A stretch of 64,000 nt of DNA from Zopfochytrium polystomum. Its lineage: Eukaryota > Chytridiomycota > Chytridiomycetes > Chytridiales > Chytridiaceae. A program made the translations under genes and the position numbers. The notes under the pieces are model-generated. The model was not told the DNA's origin, searched no databases, and saw nothing but the letters and a program-made list of their open reading frames with translations. Location of the stretch: contig JAIVFJ010000204.1 of assembly GCA_025765615.1 (NCBI GenBank), forward strand, positions 52,887 to 116,886, given 5' to 3'. Shown here piece by piece: positions 43,298 through 57,708 of the stretch (position 1 is the stretch's first letter; each line of letters starts with the position of its first letter).

Positions 43298-43605
43298 TGT
43301 CAGGAACAGGGCAGGACAGGACAAGGCAGACAAGGAACTGAGAGGAGTGATGATTGTATTGGAAACAATAATTCACTTGAGGGATCCCCCATCCCCCTTT
43401 TATACCTTTTGAGAGTCTTCCTTGTCAAGACTCAAAGAAAGTTCCAGAAAGAGCAATTAGTAATACAATGATACCAATGATACCAATGATACCAATGACA
43501 ACAAGACAAGTCAGGAAAGCAAAGAAGGTTCCAGAAGGTTCCACAAGGTTCCATGAAGGAATGTTCTAGAAGGTTCCAGAGGTTTCCAGAGGGTGATTCA
43601 TAACA
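43298..43605 (-). mobile_element. Solo LTR of the same chromovirus family
   Basis: 308 bp, highly similar to the two LTRs of the full element and in the same orientation, with no internal region attached. It carries four perfectly spaced GAA/TTC units (43559-43576) and the TATA box at 43404-43398. It interrupts Copia coding sequence. No 5-bp flank duplication is visible (ATACT on one side, ACGTC on the other). Confidence 0.88.
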
Positions 43606-43770
43606 ACGTCCCATTTTTGTCAAGTGTTTTCATCTGCTTATCCATAGCAGCTTTCCAACTCTTCCATTCAGGGTCACGTTTGACCTCTGCAACGTAAATG
43701 AAAGCAAAGTTTGCTCTCCCCCCAGTTGCTTTCTTTAATTCTTCTTGCATTTCAGGAAATCACGTTCTGC
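43606..43770 (-). pseudogene. Ty1/Copia polyprotein scrap
   Basis: The minus strand encodes AEVKRDPEWKSWKAAMDKQM followed by KTLDKNGT, the entry to the Copia reverse transcriptase (usually EAM..E...L..N.TW). It is cut exactly at the solo LTR, and upstream the frame is already shifted. The rest of the Copia reverse transcriptase is absent. Confidence 0.6.
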
Positions 43771-45844
43771 TTGTTCTTGCTGAGTACGCTCACAGTCTTG
43801 TTGCATCTGTGTGCGCTCGCTACAGTGCTCCCATGGTGAGCAAGGTGGTGATGGCTGACTACGTCTTGTGTCAGGTTGCGATCACACAGCTGTCAATCAC
43901 GACCGCGTCATCGTGATCAGATCGTCTGTGATTGTCACTCCAATTTCGCTGCAGTCGATCTCGTCATCTGCAACTTCACCAGATCCTGCCCTGGGGCCGG
44001 CTGTTCGCTCTCCCAATGGGAGTAGTGCTGATAACGTGTGAGTGCTGCTGCTAACTCCGTGAGAGCCCACAAGATTGTGTTGTGTGTTGTGCGGCTTGGT
44101 TTTTCTTTTATTGTTTTTTTTTCTGACAAGGCGTTCTTTCAGAAGGACAGATGTGCAAGCATGAACTCCCTCCAATCGCAGGCTGCTTGGTGGTGAGTAC
44201 CCCGAGCTGAGAGTTGAGTTTTGGGAAAGGGGTGGGGGGAGAGAAGTTGGTGAGGAGCTAGTTTTCTCTTCGTCACCAACCGGTCGCAACCCGATCTGTG
44301 AACAAAAAGCGCCCACAGTCCTCAACCATCTCTTTGCTGAAACACGAAGGCTCGAGCGCAACGCCAGCATGAATTTGGCGGCTCAGGGCGGCGGCTTCGC
44401 GTGGGCTGGGAACGACGTCGGCATGGCATTGTCAAACCGCGGCTCTGGCGTCACCAGCAGCGGCGGCGCCGGTGCCAGAGCCTCCGTTGTCCCGGCAATC
44501 ATTTGCAGGACACCGCCCCCCGTCGATTTGAAGTCGATCACGACGGCAGCAATGGGGATAACGGCGACGATGAGGGTGACGAGAGGACGAATACGAGGTC
44601 GAGGACGAGGACGGAAGCCCCGGCGACGCTGAAAACGCTATAAGCAGTAACGGACGTGAAGGAGCGGCCATGCTCTCGCTGAAAGCCTTGCTTCGTCTGC
44701 TTGGGTGACATTGGCGCATTCGAAGTACATAAGCTGGGTTGAGCCTGCCGGTTCAAGCCGCCACTAGAAGTGCAAGGCGCGAGATTTGAGTCTGCGATTG
44801 ACGGTGTGGTGCCAGGTGGCCTAGGCTAAGCTGCTGTTTGTCTCTGTTGGTCATGGTGGATGAAGGTGGGGACTGTGAGGTTCAGCGACTCGTAGGGGAG
44901 AGTGGCGCGAGGGCAATTGAGACTATGCGGCAATTGCATTGTTGTCGTGATGCAGTCAATGAGAATGGGCTTGGGGCGGCAGCCTGGAGAGGATACAAAA
45001 ATAAATATTACAAGAAGCTGGATATTGGCCTGGGACATCCGGACGCAATTGGGAAATACAATGGATGAGCAAACTAGTTTCACACATGTGGGGATGCATG
45101 TCTCAAGAGAACCTAAGAAATTGTTTTTCTTTCGAGCCGAGCTAATGACGCTGGAGTTTTTGTTTGTTCATGTTTTACGACATATTGCAAAAGAAATTCA
45201 CGGATGTCTTGTTGGATGTCAGCGAAGGTCGTGAAAACCAGCACGCTTGTTATTAGTACTTCCTTCCAAGGGGAATATTCTACAGAAATGCTCGATGACA
45301 TGTCCAGTGGATCGCGGAGGGGCGGGACAAGTCAATTTTTTTTCTTTCAATTGATTCTTGCATTTTCTCGCAAGGGCTTGTTCCAACAAACGGACATCCA
45401 CCAGTCCCTAAGACCGGCAACGACCCGCAAGCGGTTTGCCGGTTGCCGGTTGCCGGTTGCCGGTCGTTCCTGTTGGATTATGGCCCCCGCGCAATTATTC
45501 AGTATGAAAAAAGCAAGGAGAAAAAGTTGAGCAGACTTGACTTGGCACCCTGACTTCCGCCAGCATGTCGACTTCCTCCTCTCCCCCCCCGGTGGTGACC
45601 CGGATTTCAACAGTTTGCCCGTCCGTGGCTGGGCAGACAAAATCGAGGATCCCGCAACAACAGACGAAAGGAAAATAATGGCGACGCGTGCTGCGTGGCG
45701 GAAGACCCGCACACGGGGCGGTTGTTGCAATAGGCACGCCACCGGACACGGACGTTTCCGCGCCCCAATTGCCTTGTCCGCCAAAAAAGCAATCTCTGAA
45801 CATCCGCACGGGCCCGCCTGCGCCTGATCTTGATTAGAAATAAC

Positions 45845-45875
<31 letters not shown>

Positions 45876-45988
45876 TTTTGTTTCAACCTGTCCAGTCAGC
45901 GTGGGAAATACATAAATACTTCTGTTTTTCCCCTTGCAACAACGACCAACCTACCTTAACACCAACAACGAGAACAGAAATAACACCC
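43771..45988. other. Long non-genic region, probably degraded repeats
   Basis: No frame is convincing over 2.2 kb. Frames at about 44369-44632 (plus) and its antisense are low-complexity. A GGTTGCC tandem repeat lies at about 45441-45468, and a poly-T run at 45859-45879 is just upstream of the first aldo-keto reductase. Confidence 0.4.
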
Positions 45989-46294
45989 ATGGCCACCGCC
46001 GCCGAAGTCTCCCCCACCGCCACCAACGGCCTCAAGCTCGTCTTCGGCGCCGCAGGCGCCCTGTGGAGTCCCGAAAACGTGCCCGCCGTCGTCGACGCGC
46101 TCACCCGCGCGGGCATCCGCAACATTGACTCGGCCCGCGCCTACGGCGACAGCGAAAAGACCATTGGCGACCACGCCGTCGCCGCCACCTTCACCGTCGA
46201 CACCAAGCACCCGGGCGGCTTCTTGGGCGGCGCGTCCAAAGAGCAGGTACAGCAGGTCGCTGCTGTTAGCTTTGGCCTGCTCAAGACGGAACAG

Positions 46295-46341
<47 letters not shown>

Positions 46342-47118
46342 CGTGTGATGTGACAGGGTGCCGCACATCCCCTGCGATGCCACTAACTTCCTCCCCCACC
46401 TACTCTTTATCCATCGACAAAAACACAGGTTGACGTCTACTACATTCACGCACCCGACCGCAATACTCCCATCGCCGACACCCTCGCCGGCATCGACGCG
46501 CTCCACAAGCAAGGCCGCTTCCGCCGCTTCGGCCTCTCCAACTACCTCCCCGACGAAGTCGAGGAAGTCGTGCGCGTCGCCAAGGAGCACGGCTACGTCC
46601 TCCCGACCGTCTACCAAGGCAACTACTCGGCGATCACGCGCAAGCAAGAAACCCTCCTCCTCCCCGTCCTGCGCCGCCACGGTATAGCGTTCTACGCCTA
46701 CTCGCCGACCGCCGGCGGGTTCCTGACAAAGACCCGCGCCGCGATCGAGGGCGAGACGGCGGGCGGACGGTTCGACAAGAGCGCGGGAAGGATCGCGGAA
46801 ATGTACCGCGCGCTGTACTTGCGCCCCGCGTACCTCGAGGCGCTGGACAAGTGGCACGCCCTCAGCGCAGAGGCCGGCGTCGCGCCGGCGGACCTCGCGA
46901 ACAGGTGGATTGTGTATCACAGCGCGCTGCGCGCTGAGCTGGGCGACGCTGTGATTCTGGGCGCGAGGACGCTCGAGCAGTTGCAGGGGACGGTGGACGG
47001 GTTGAGGAAGGGCCCGCTGCCAGAGGCGGTGGCGGGGAAGATTGACGTTATTTGGGATGCGTTGAAGGACCAGGCTGTGCTCGACAATTTCAATGACACC
47101 ATCGGAGCGAAACAGTAA
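45989..47118 (+). CDS. Aldo-keto reductase, AKR7-like (copy A)
   Basis: Two exons, 45989-46294 and 46429-47118, give 331 residues. It is an NADPH-dependent reductase of aldehydes of the type that includes aflatoxin-aldehyde reductase. The (beta/alpha)8 landmarks are LKLVFGAAGALW, NIDSARAYGDSEKTIG (catalytic Asp and Tyr), DTKHPGG (Lys), VDVYYIHAPDR (His) and [12 protein letters not shown], then LPTVYQGNYSAITR, AFYAYSPTAGGFLTKTRAAI and the cofactor end GARTLEQLQGTVDGL. All four catalytic residues are present. The intron begins with a (GT)n tract and sits at the same codon as in copies B and C. First gene of a tandem array. Confidence 0.93.
46295..46336 (+). repeat. (GT)n microsatellite at a 5' splice site
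   Basis: A GT run of about 18 units begins directly at the donor of the intron in reductase copy A. Confidence 0.9.
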
Positions 47119-47415
47119 AGCATGGGATGATTGCGCAATATCTTTGAGAAAAATGAATACAAAAGCACAATCGAAAGCATTCCGGTTATCTGTGCAGGCA
47201 TATCGGCCTCCAATCTGTTGCTTGCCCGTCCGCGAAAAAATATTTACGAAAAGCAGGCTTCAGTGTGTTCGTAATACTTGGACCATTAGAGCCGCCCAAC
47301 GGCGATAAATCCAAGAAATGGACACGTGGTCAACGAAACCAGGAGTGTTGAGCCACTGGTGCAAGAGGTTTCGTGCGAAAGAGAAAAGGATCAAGACGAC
47401 CATTACAACTCAGAT

Positions 47416-47486
47416 TGCAACAGCCGGGAATCGGACCCGGGTCTACCGCGTGGCAGGCGATAATTCTACCACTGAACCACTGTTGC
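47416..47486 (-). tRNA. tRNA-Gly(GCC)
   Basis: 71 nt on the minus strand. Acceptor GCAACAG/TGTTGC, D-arm GGTTCAGTGGTAGAATT, anticodon loop CTGCCAC (GCC), T-arm GGGTCCGATTCCC, discriminator A. No intron. It sits between reductase copies A and B. Confidence 0.93.
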
Positions 47487-47680
47487 TTGTGGATTACTTC
47501 TCTCAACATTTTTTTTTTATTTATTCTGATCGCCGACATCACTTCCGCCAGAGGTTGTGTTCAGACTTACCAGTGTGCGCAGAATCAGAAATGGGAGGCC
47601 AAACAGAGGTTGTGTATTTTGTTGTTCGGCAGCGGGCCGTGCATTTTTGCTTGAAGATCAAAAAGAAACCGCAGGGCAGC

Positions 47681-48838
47681 ATGACGACAACGACCACCAC
47701 AAGCTCGCCCACCACCAACGGTCTCAAGATCGTCTTTGGCGCAGCCGGCCAGCTGTGGAACAACCCGGACAATGTGCCCGCGGTCCTCAAGCTGCTCGCC
47801 GATGCCGGCATTCGCAACATCGACTCGGCCCGCAGGTACGGCCCAAGCGAGAAGATCATTGGCGACCACGCCGTCGCCGCAACCTTGACCGTCGACACCA
47901 AGCACCCCGGCGGCATGCAGGTGCCCGGTGGCGCGACGAAAGAGAGCATCCTCGAGGTCGCGGCCGTCAGCTTTGATTTGCTGAAGACAGAGCAGGTCTG
48001 TCCTTTCGTCGTCATGGAGGCATCTCTCGGCTGTTCCCCACTCGTCGTGGCTGGATGACCCGTCGGTGCTCATTTGCGACCCAGTTCCGTTTTGTTCATC
48101 CGATCCGATTTCTCAACGCACCCTCCCCCTTCTTCCCCTGCAACCCAACAGGTCGACATCTACTATCTCCACGCGCCCGACCGCAAGACCCCCATCGCCG
48201 ACACGCTCGCCGGCATCGACGAACTCCACAAGCAAGGCCGCTTCCGCCGCTTCGGCCTTTCCAACTACCTCCCCGACGAAGTCGAGGAGGTCGTCCGCGT
48301 CGCGAAGGAGCACGGCTACGTCCTCCCGACCGTCTACCAAGGCAACTACTCTGCGATCACGCGCCGGCCGGAGACCGAGCTGTTCCCCGTCCTGCGCCGC
48401 CACGGTATCGCGTTCTACGCCTACTCCCCGACGGCGGGCGGCTTCCTGACAAAGACCCGCGCGGCGATCGAAAGCGAGACGGCCGGTGGCCGCTTCGAGA
48501 AGGGCGCGGGCGTCGTCGCGGACATGTACAGGTCCATGTACATCCGTCCGGCCTACCTCGACGCTCTGGATAGCTGGCACGCAGTGAGCGCAGAGGCGGG
48601 CGTCGCGCCGGCGGACCTCGCGAACAGGTGGATCGTGTACCACAGCGCGCTGCGGGCTGAGCTGGGCGACGCTGTGATTCTGGGCGCGCGGACGCTGGGG
48701 CAGCTGCAAGGGACGATTGATGGGTTGAGGGCTGGCCCGCTGCCGGAGGCGGTGGCGCAGATAGTTGATGCGATCTGGGAGCAGTTGAAAGAGCATGCGG
48801 TGCTGGACAACTTTAACGACTTTATCGGCGCAAAGTGA
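47681..48838 (+). CDS. Aldo-keto reductase, AKR7-like (copy B)
   Basis: Two exons, 47681-47995 and 48152-48838, give 333 residues. It is closely similar to copy A through exon 2 ([56 protein letters not shown]). The active-site residues are kept (NIDSARRYGPSE, DTKHPGG, LHAPD). The N-terminal tail is a Thr run. The single intron is at the same codon as in the other copies but shares no length with them. A paralogue arisen by tandem duplication. Confidence 0.93.
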
Positions 48839-49681
48839 GCTGCTGCCGGACGCGAAAGGCAGAGCGTCGGCGCGTTATAGGGATTTGCAGTTGGCGAAAC
48901 TTCGGACCAGGGAACCCAGGCGCGTGGTGCTTTTCCTTTTGGCGAATTTAAGGTTCAACACTTGATGTATCAATTTGGAGATCGTGCTTTCGCAAGGTCA
49001 GGTCGAATATAAATAGCACAATGCACAAAGTTGAACTAAAAATGCCCTCCTTCCCGCTACCGAGTGGGTTGGCAGCTTGGACTCTGGGGCTGTTCCCAGA
49101 GGTCGAACGCAGCGAGGAACCGGTTGACGCTTGCAGGATTCCCATCATTGGCATCATTAAAGAATTTGGAGAGGCATTTGGGAAGATTCGCTTTGTTGCG
49201 CAGCCAGTTTAAACGAGTGTATGATTTACGGTCAAGCAGCCGGAACGAGTTTCTTATAAAAAAGGTGGTGATTGTCGATGTTGTTCCATCTGTCCTGTCC
49301 GAAAGTCTTTCTTTAAAATATATCCATCCAAACTAGCCCGCCCCCCCCGTCGGCATCGACGCGGCCCTACAAGCAAGGCTGCTTCCGCCGATTATACGTT
49401 TCAACGAGCGTACGAATTCCCCTCCAGGTGGAGGAGGAGTGCATATTTGGCAGGGAGCGTCAGCTTTGCCTGCGCTTTCGTCTTAGATAGCAAGCACGAG
49501 ACCACATATCGGTAAATATTTACTCCGGAACACCGAACATCCGACATCCGCCCGCAGTCGGTCCTCTGAGAATTTGTAACGGGTAAGTGTAAGAGATCGA
49601 GTGAGAGAGAAAGGAAGATCTTCCCACGCCTAATTTTTACGCCGACGCATCACCCAGCACTCAGCGCACACCCACCCACTC
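48839..49681. other. Intergenic with a tiny reductase relic
   Basis: No gene. At about 49353-49398 a short stretch (GGCATCGACGCGG...ACAAGCAAGG) resembles the [13 protein letters not shown] segment of exon 2 of the reductases and is surrounded by unrelated sequence. Confidence 0.5.
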
Positions 49682-50834
49682 ATGGCGTCTTCCTCCTCCT
49701 CGGCCTCCACATCCGACGCCGCCGCTGCCGCCTCCGGCGCCGAGGTCGCCTCCGCCACCACCAACGGCCTCAAGCTCGCGTTCGGCGCCGCGGGCGCCCT
49801 GTGGACCCCCGAAAACGTGACCGCCGTCCTCGACGTGCTCGCTCGCGCAGGCATCGGCAACCTCGACTCGGCGCGCGTCTACGGCGATAGCGAAAAGGTC
49901 ATTGGCGACCACGCCGTCGCTGACTCCTTCACCGTCGACACAAAGCACCCGGGCGGCGTGATCGCCGGTGGGGCGACGAAGGAAGGCGTTCTCGAGACTG
50001 CAGCTGTCAGCTTGGGCCTGTTGAAGACGCAGCAGGTCCATCGCGGCGCCTGGCTTGACCATTCGTTCACACTTCAACATTTTCACTCCGTCCCCGCGAT
50101 CTCTTAGTGTGCGAATCGCTAACACTATTCACTTGAAACAGGTTGACGTCTACTACATTCACGCACCCGACCGCAAGACCCCCATCGCCGACACTCTCGC
50201 CGGGATCGACGCTCTCTACAAGCAAGGCCGTTTCCGCCGCTTCGGCCTTTCAAACTTCTTTCCCTCCGAAGTCGAGGAAGTCGTCCGCGTTGCCAAAGAG
50301 CACGGATACGTCGTCCCGACCGTCTACCAAGGCAACTACTCGGCGGTCACGCGCCGGCAGGAGACCGAGCTGCTTCCCGTCCTGCGGCGCAACGGAATCG
50401 CGTTCTACGCCTACTCGCCGACCGCCGGCGGGTTCCTTACAAAGACCCGCGCGGCGATCGAAGGCGGGACGGCAGGCGGACGGTTCGACAAGGACGGCGG
50501 CCCGCTCGCGGACATGTACATGTCGATGTACGTCAAGCCGGCGTACCTCGACGCGCTGGACGGCTGGCGGGAGGTGAGCGACGAGGCCGCCATCGCGCCG
50601 GCAGAGCTCGCGAACAGGTGGATCGTGTATCACAGCGCGCTGCGGCCCGAGCTAGGCGATGCCGTGGTTCTTGGTGCGAGGACTCTAGAGCAGTTGCAGG
50701 GGACGATTGACGGGCTGAGGGCAGGCCCGCTGCCCGAGACGGTGGCGCAGAGGATTGACGCGATCTGGGAGAAGTTGAAGGATCACGCTATCCTGGACAA
50801 CTTTAACGACAGCGCAACGTTTCGCCAGAGGTAG
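49682..50834 (+). CDS. Aldo-keto reductase, AKR7-like (copy C)
   Basis: Two exons, 49682-50035 and 50142-50834, give 348 residues. The N-terminal Ser/Ala extension is about 13 residues longer than in copy A. Active-site residues are in place (NLDSARVYGDSEKVIG, DTKHPGG, VDVYYIHAPDR), as are the [20 protein letters not shown] helix and the cofactor motif GARTLEQLQGTIDGLRAG. The C-terminus (NDSATFRQR) differs from copies A and B. Same intron position as the others. Probably functional. Confidence 0.93.
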
Positions 50835-52629
<1,795 letters not shown>

Positions 52630-52730
52630 TTTCTCTGTCACGGAGCGTTCAATAACAGAAAGGTAGAGCTGAAAAATGAGAGTCCAGTAGTGAGCTTTCC
52701 CGTTCTTGTTTTGCGAGAGGCCGGCCCCTT

Positions 52731-54047
52731 TCACAAGCACTTGCGGTGCACAATCCGCGCCCCGTTCTCCTCGTACTCCTGCCTCGACACCCACATCTGC
52801 CGAAACGTCGACAGCGTCGCCAAAATCGCGCCCCCGATCCACACGCAAACCTTCCGCTCCGGCATCGCCAGCACCCTCACCTGTGCCGACGGCGGCGCCC
52901 GCCGCGCCAGCTCCAGCTGCATCCGCCCGGCCATCCCCGATAACATGGTCGTCCCGCCCGCAAGCACCACGCTATAGTACAGCTCCCTCCGCAGGTCAAT
53001 GTCGCACTTCATGATCGCGCTGTAGGTCGCCTCGGCGACGCCCGGGAAGTCCATGCCGACCAGGGACGGCTGGAACAGCACCTCGGGTGCGCGGAACCGC
53101 TCGCTGCCGAGCGTGATGACTTGCCCGTCCGGCAGCTCGTACGCCTTTTCGAGCGCGGGCGTGGTGCCGGCGGTCGCAAGTTCGCGGTCGTGGTCGAAGG
53201 AGACGTAGCAGAGCCTTTCCTTGATCTCGCGGACGATTTCGAGGTCAGCGTTGGTCGCAAAGGAGTAGCCGCGATCCCTCATGATGCGGTGGAGATGATG
53301 CGTGATGTCGCGGCCGGCGAGATTCATGCGGTGGACTGCGTGCGGCATCTGGCGTTTCGTTTAGGTTGATCTTTTGTCAAATGAGTGATGCGCATTCAAG
53401 CTATGCACCTGGAGTGGAGAACCATTCACGCACCGAATACCCTTCGTAGACTGGGACGACATGCGTGACGCCCTCCCCCGAGTCCAAAACGACACCAAAT
53501 CCCCGGGAAGCAGCATAGAGTGCGAGAACGGCTTGGATCGACACGTGAAAGGCTGGGACGTTGAACGTTTCAAACATGACCTGCATCATCTTTTCGCGGT
53601 TCGCTTTCGGGTTCAAAGGAGCTTCGGCTGAGTAGAACGGGGTGCTCCTCGGGAGCAACACGCAGCTCGTTGTGGAATGTATGGTGCCTGCGGCTGATGC
53701 AAGAAGCAAGAAGAAAAGGAAGCGATCCCGATCAGATCAAACACCCACGAGGCGCAAGAAGAAGCGAGTCTGTGCCGTGCCCCCAAACCAGATCCTCTCC
53801 ATGTCCTCCCAGTTGGTCACGACGCCGCGATCGATCGGATACCGCAGCGACAGAATGCCGCGCTTCGCCTGCGCCTCGTCGCCCACGTACGCGTCTTTCC
53901 CTGCCGCGCCGAGCATCGTCCCGGCGTAGCGCGGGCGGGCCGACGACCGCGGGAAACACGGCGCGCGGGCCCGTCGTCGCTGGCGAATCCGGCCTTGCAT
54001 ACGCTCGTGCCGTTGTCGATCACGATGGCTGCACCGTCCGGGTGCAT
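52731..54047 (-). pseudogene. Actin-like gene with frameshifts
   Basis: Actin motifs appear in order on the minus strand: [53 protein letters not shown], an intron, [66 protein letters not shown], a second intron, then [64 protein letters not shown] and [18 protein letters not shown] ending RKCL. Nucleotide- and cation-contact segments are kept. At least three frame changes (near 53965, 53935 and 53628) prevent a single protein. Divergence from conventional actin is marked, so this is a second actin or actin-related gene rather than the main one. Small assembly errors in GC-rich sequence are an alternative to decay. Confidence 0.78.
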
Positions 54048-54933
<886 letters not shown>

Positions 54934-55210
54934 TCACGCAGAGGCCTTCACCGTTGTGATTTCGGTGGTACCATATCCCACAGCGTGCCGGCCAAACAAG
55001 CTGACGTCCATGACCGAAAACCCTTCGTACGCGATTCCCGCTGCCGAGGTCGTGTTATATTGCTCCTGGTCTAGGCTGGTCGCCGCCACGTTGATGTAGT
55101 CGCCGTCGGGAAAAGTCAGGCGGTGCTTGGTGTGGTACCTGGATTGTTTCAAGATGTGGAGAGAGAGCGATTGAGTGGGGAGATGGTGGAACGCGTGGAG
55201 GGTCAGCGAT

Positions 55211-55250
<40 letters not shown>

Positions 55251-56311
55251 AAGCAGGTGTGAAGGGGGGTGTGACCGTCAGCAAAACATGTCCCTTACGT
55301 GATGTTGGTGTTCTTCGACGTGTACATCCCATCCGCAAGCGGTGTAAACTTGAAGGTCTTTGTAACATGAGTCCCATTATCAAACCGGAACGTCGCCAGC
55401 CTCCTCTTCGTCGTCGCCGTATCCACCGCCCAAATCGACGCCCTGATCGGCGTCCCGGGCAAAATCAGCGAAAACCACGTGTAGTTGCCCCCCGTCGACG
55501 ATCCACTCCCGGGCACCGAGAATTGCCGGTCGTACCATGTGAAGCTGCGCGCGGGGTCTACAGCAACGACCGCGCCGCCGGCCAGCGTAATGTTCCCAGA
55601 TGTTCGGCCCTTTGTGAGACCCCACTCGACGCAGGCGGCTCCCATCAGCTCGAACTGGCCCATGCCGCCGTTGAGCAGCACCGCCGAGGTCGCGTCGACG
55701 ACGAGGTCAAAGGTGTTGTTCGGCGCGCGGCTCCACGAGTGCAGCTGGGTCACGTTATCGGCGGACAAGGCGTCGATGCCGTTCAGCGACGCGCTGCGGC
55801 GGAGGAGGGGTGCGCTCGACGAAGAAGAGGTGGACCACGCGAACGGGCCGGTGGTGAACTCGCTGTAAACGTTCTGGGAAAAGGATTTGGTGTTGATATC
55901 GTAAACCGAGATGTGGGTTGTGGCGAGGTAGCTGGAGCCGGTGCCAATGTACATGACGTGGTTGATGAGAAGGTACTGGTGGTTGTTGCTGGCTGTCACG
56001 AACGAGCCTGTCCAGTAAGAACTGAGCTGGCCCACTGGCATCACGTCCTGGGATGTCGTGAGGTTACTTGCACCGAGAAGTGCCGGTACGGTTGACTTCA
56101 TAGATAAGAAATGAAGCGGGGGGGTGAGGGGGCGTGATTCTGATAAGCAAATGCCGAAAGGTTGGGGTGGTGCTAGTGGAAGGGAGGAAATCTCACCTCA
56201 AGCAGAATCGATCCCGAGTCTGGAGTAAAGTCGTAAGGGTTATTGTTGGCCTGCGCGCCGGGAAGCCAGGCTGGCAATTACTGCGTATAAAGCAAGGCGA
56301 AGGCTCATCAT
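54934..56311 (-). CDS. Kievitone-hydratase/AttH-like secreted protein
   Basis: Four exons are likely: about 56311-56197, 56095-55299, 55138-54934, with the first possibly split. The main exon contains QLSSYWTGSFVTASNNHQYL, HVMYIGTGSSYLATTHISVY and GMGQFELMGAACVEWGLTKG; the last has HRLTFPDGDYINVAATSL and AYEGFSVMDVSLFGRHAVGY. This is the two-domain lipocalin-like fold of AttH/CrtC proteins, to which fungal kievitone hydratase belongs; several act on lipophilic or isoprenoid substrates. The N-terminus has a signal-like MMSLRLALYAVIASLA, but the frame shifts by one base before AQANNNPYDFTPDSG, so either an extra splice, a sequence error or a break is present. Intron 2 carries a GT/CA microsatellite (55213-55247). 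Confidence 0.68.
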
Positions 56312-57055
56312 AATTGTTGACCTAATTTTTTGGGGCAGGAGGCAGTGGGGACTGGGGTTGGTTTGTGCAATGCTTTTGTGATGATCGAAGAAGTCACAGC
56401 GGTGCGACCCTTTTTATATCGATGACCGGAAGAAATCGAGAGGTCTCCAAAATGTTACCACCGTGTTTCCGAGCCAAATCGGCCCTGTCTTTCGGATGGA
56501 GAGATAAAAAAATTCCTTGGAAAAAGGAACGGGAAGGCGGAGTAGTCCGAAACCTTGGCGCAAAACATACCGCCCCCGCGCCCAGTTCATCCGGATTTGC
56601 GTTCATGTTCATCCTCCTCCGTCTGTGGGCTTGCCTGTCGAGGCTACCTTCACTCGCTGCATTTCGGATGTAGTTTCGACTGAGAGTGAATGAGTGAGCG
56701 AATGAAACAGGGACTGAGACGGGGGCGGAGACGGAGACGGAGAGGAAGCCGGCGGCGAGAGCAAGGACGATCAAGCAGGTCCCAAATCTCCGGGGGCAAC
56801 CGGCGGAGTACGATCGGGACTCGGCAAAAACTATTCAACAGGGGATTCAAGAAATGAAAAAAAAGAAAAAAAAAAGGGATCCAGCTGCCGAGGACGGAGG
56901 TCCGAGCGTGGCGGCCGTGATTGGGTTAAAGACAAACAATATGAATTTAGGGCTGCTCCCACAAGAAGGCAACAGCAAATCCTTCATGACAGGTCGCCAC
57001 GGATGTCACAAGAACTGATTATATAAGTATTTGCTTACGACTAACGATATGCATC
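56312..57055. other. Intergenic, no gene seen
   Basis: A minus-strand frame at 56394-56774 starts with a hydrophobic stretch but has no other support. An A-rich run lies at about 56856-56878. Confidence 0.4.
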
Positions 57056-57144
57056 CCGACCATAGCTCAGTTGGAAGAGCGCATGACTGTAAAGGTACTC
57101 AAACCGTTATCATGAGGTCCCCAGTTCGAACCTGGGTGGTCGGA
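57056..57144 (+). tRNA. tRNA-Tyr(GTA) with intron
   Basis: Acceptor CCGACCA/TGGTCGG with discriminator A. D-arm TAGCTCAGTTGG, anticodon stem CATGA/TCATG with GTA in the loop, interrupted by an intron of about 16 nt one base after the anticodon (canonical position), and T-arm CAGTTCGAACCTG. Confidence 0.93.
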
Positions 57145-57708
57145 TCACTTACCCAATCCAACTTTTCTCCGATAAATGTATATTACTGACGTTTTACTTT
57201 GCAATTTGTGTCGAGCTTCATTTTCCCAGGCCCTGGCAATGACTGGTGCTCTTTGTCACCTCAAAGCCAGAGTACGCGTGTCGATGGAACGACTGCAATG
57301 GAGCAAGCGCCGCTGAAGTTGCATGAGTTGAAAGCCAATTTGTATTTGGAGTTGTCACAACCGATTGGCTCCGTTAAAATTGGCGCATACGCGGAGTAAA
57401 GAAGGAAAATTGTTTGGATAGCAGAGTTGTACACTATTTGGTTGTTCCCGTCCCGCTTTTCCCAAATCTTTCCACCCGAATTGCTCGCGAGAGCATTCTT
57501 CGTTTTCGAAGCGGCTCCAGTCATAATGCCCGCCTTCGCACTGGCTGTTCTTGATTTCGCCTGAAGTCGTCGTTTATCGCGCCAACGAATGTAAGAGAAG
57601 CAAAAACAACTCAGCGTACAAACCCTTTGCTCAAGCGACATGCACCGACCGAAGAAAGAAAAAAAGAATAAAAATAAAAATAAAAATAAAAAAAATAAAA
57701 ACGAAGGT
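57145..57708. other. Mostly intergenic
   Basis: The first part holds nothing recognisable. On the minus strand about 57565-57420 follows an acceptor-like site and reads CEGGHYDWSRFENEECSREQ, which may be a terminal exon of the gene at 57709-58412. An A-rich run with TAAAAA repeats lies at 57657-57705. Confidence 0.35.

Noticed and set aside
45441..45468. GGTTGCC tandem repeat as a regulatory site
   Set aside because: Four short tandem units in non-genic sequence are adequately explained as a minisatellite; nothing links them to a gene.
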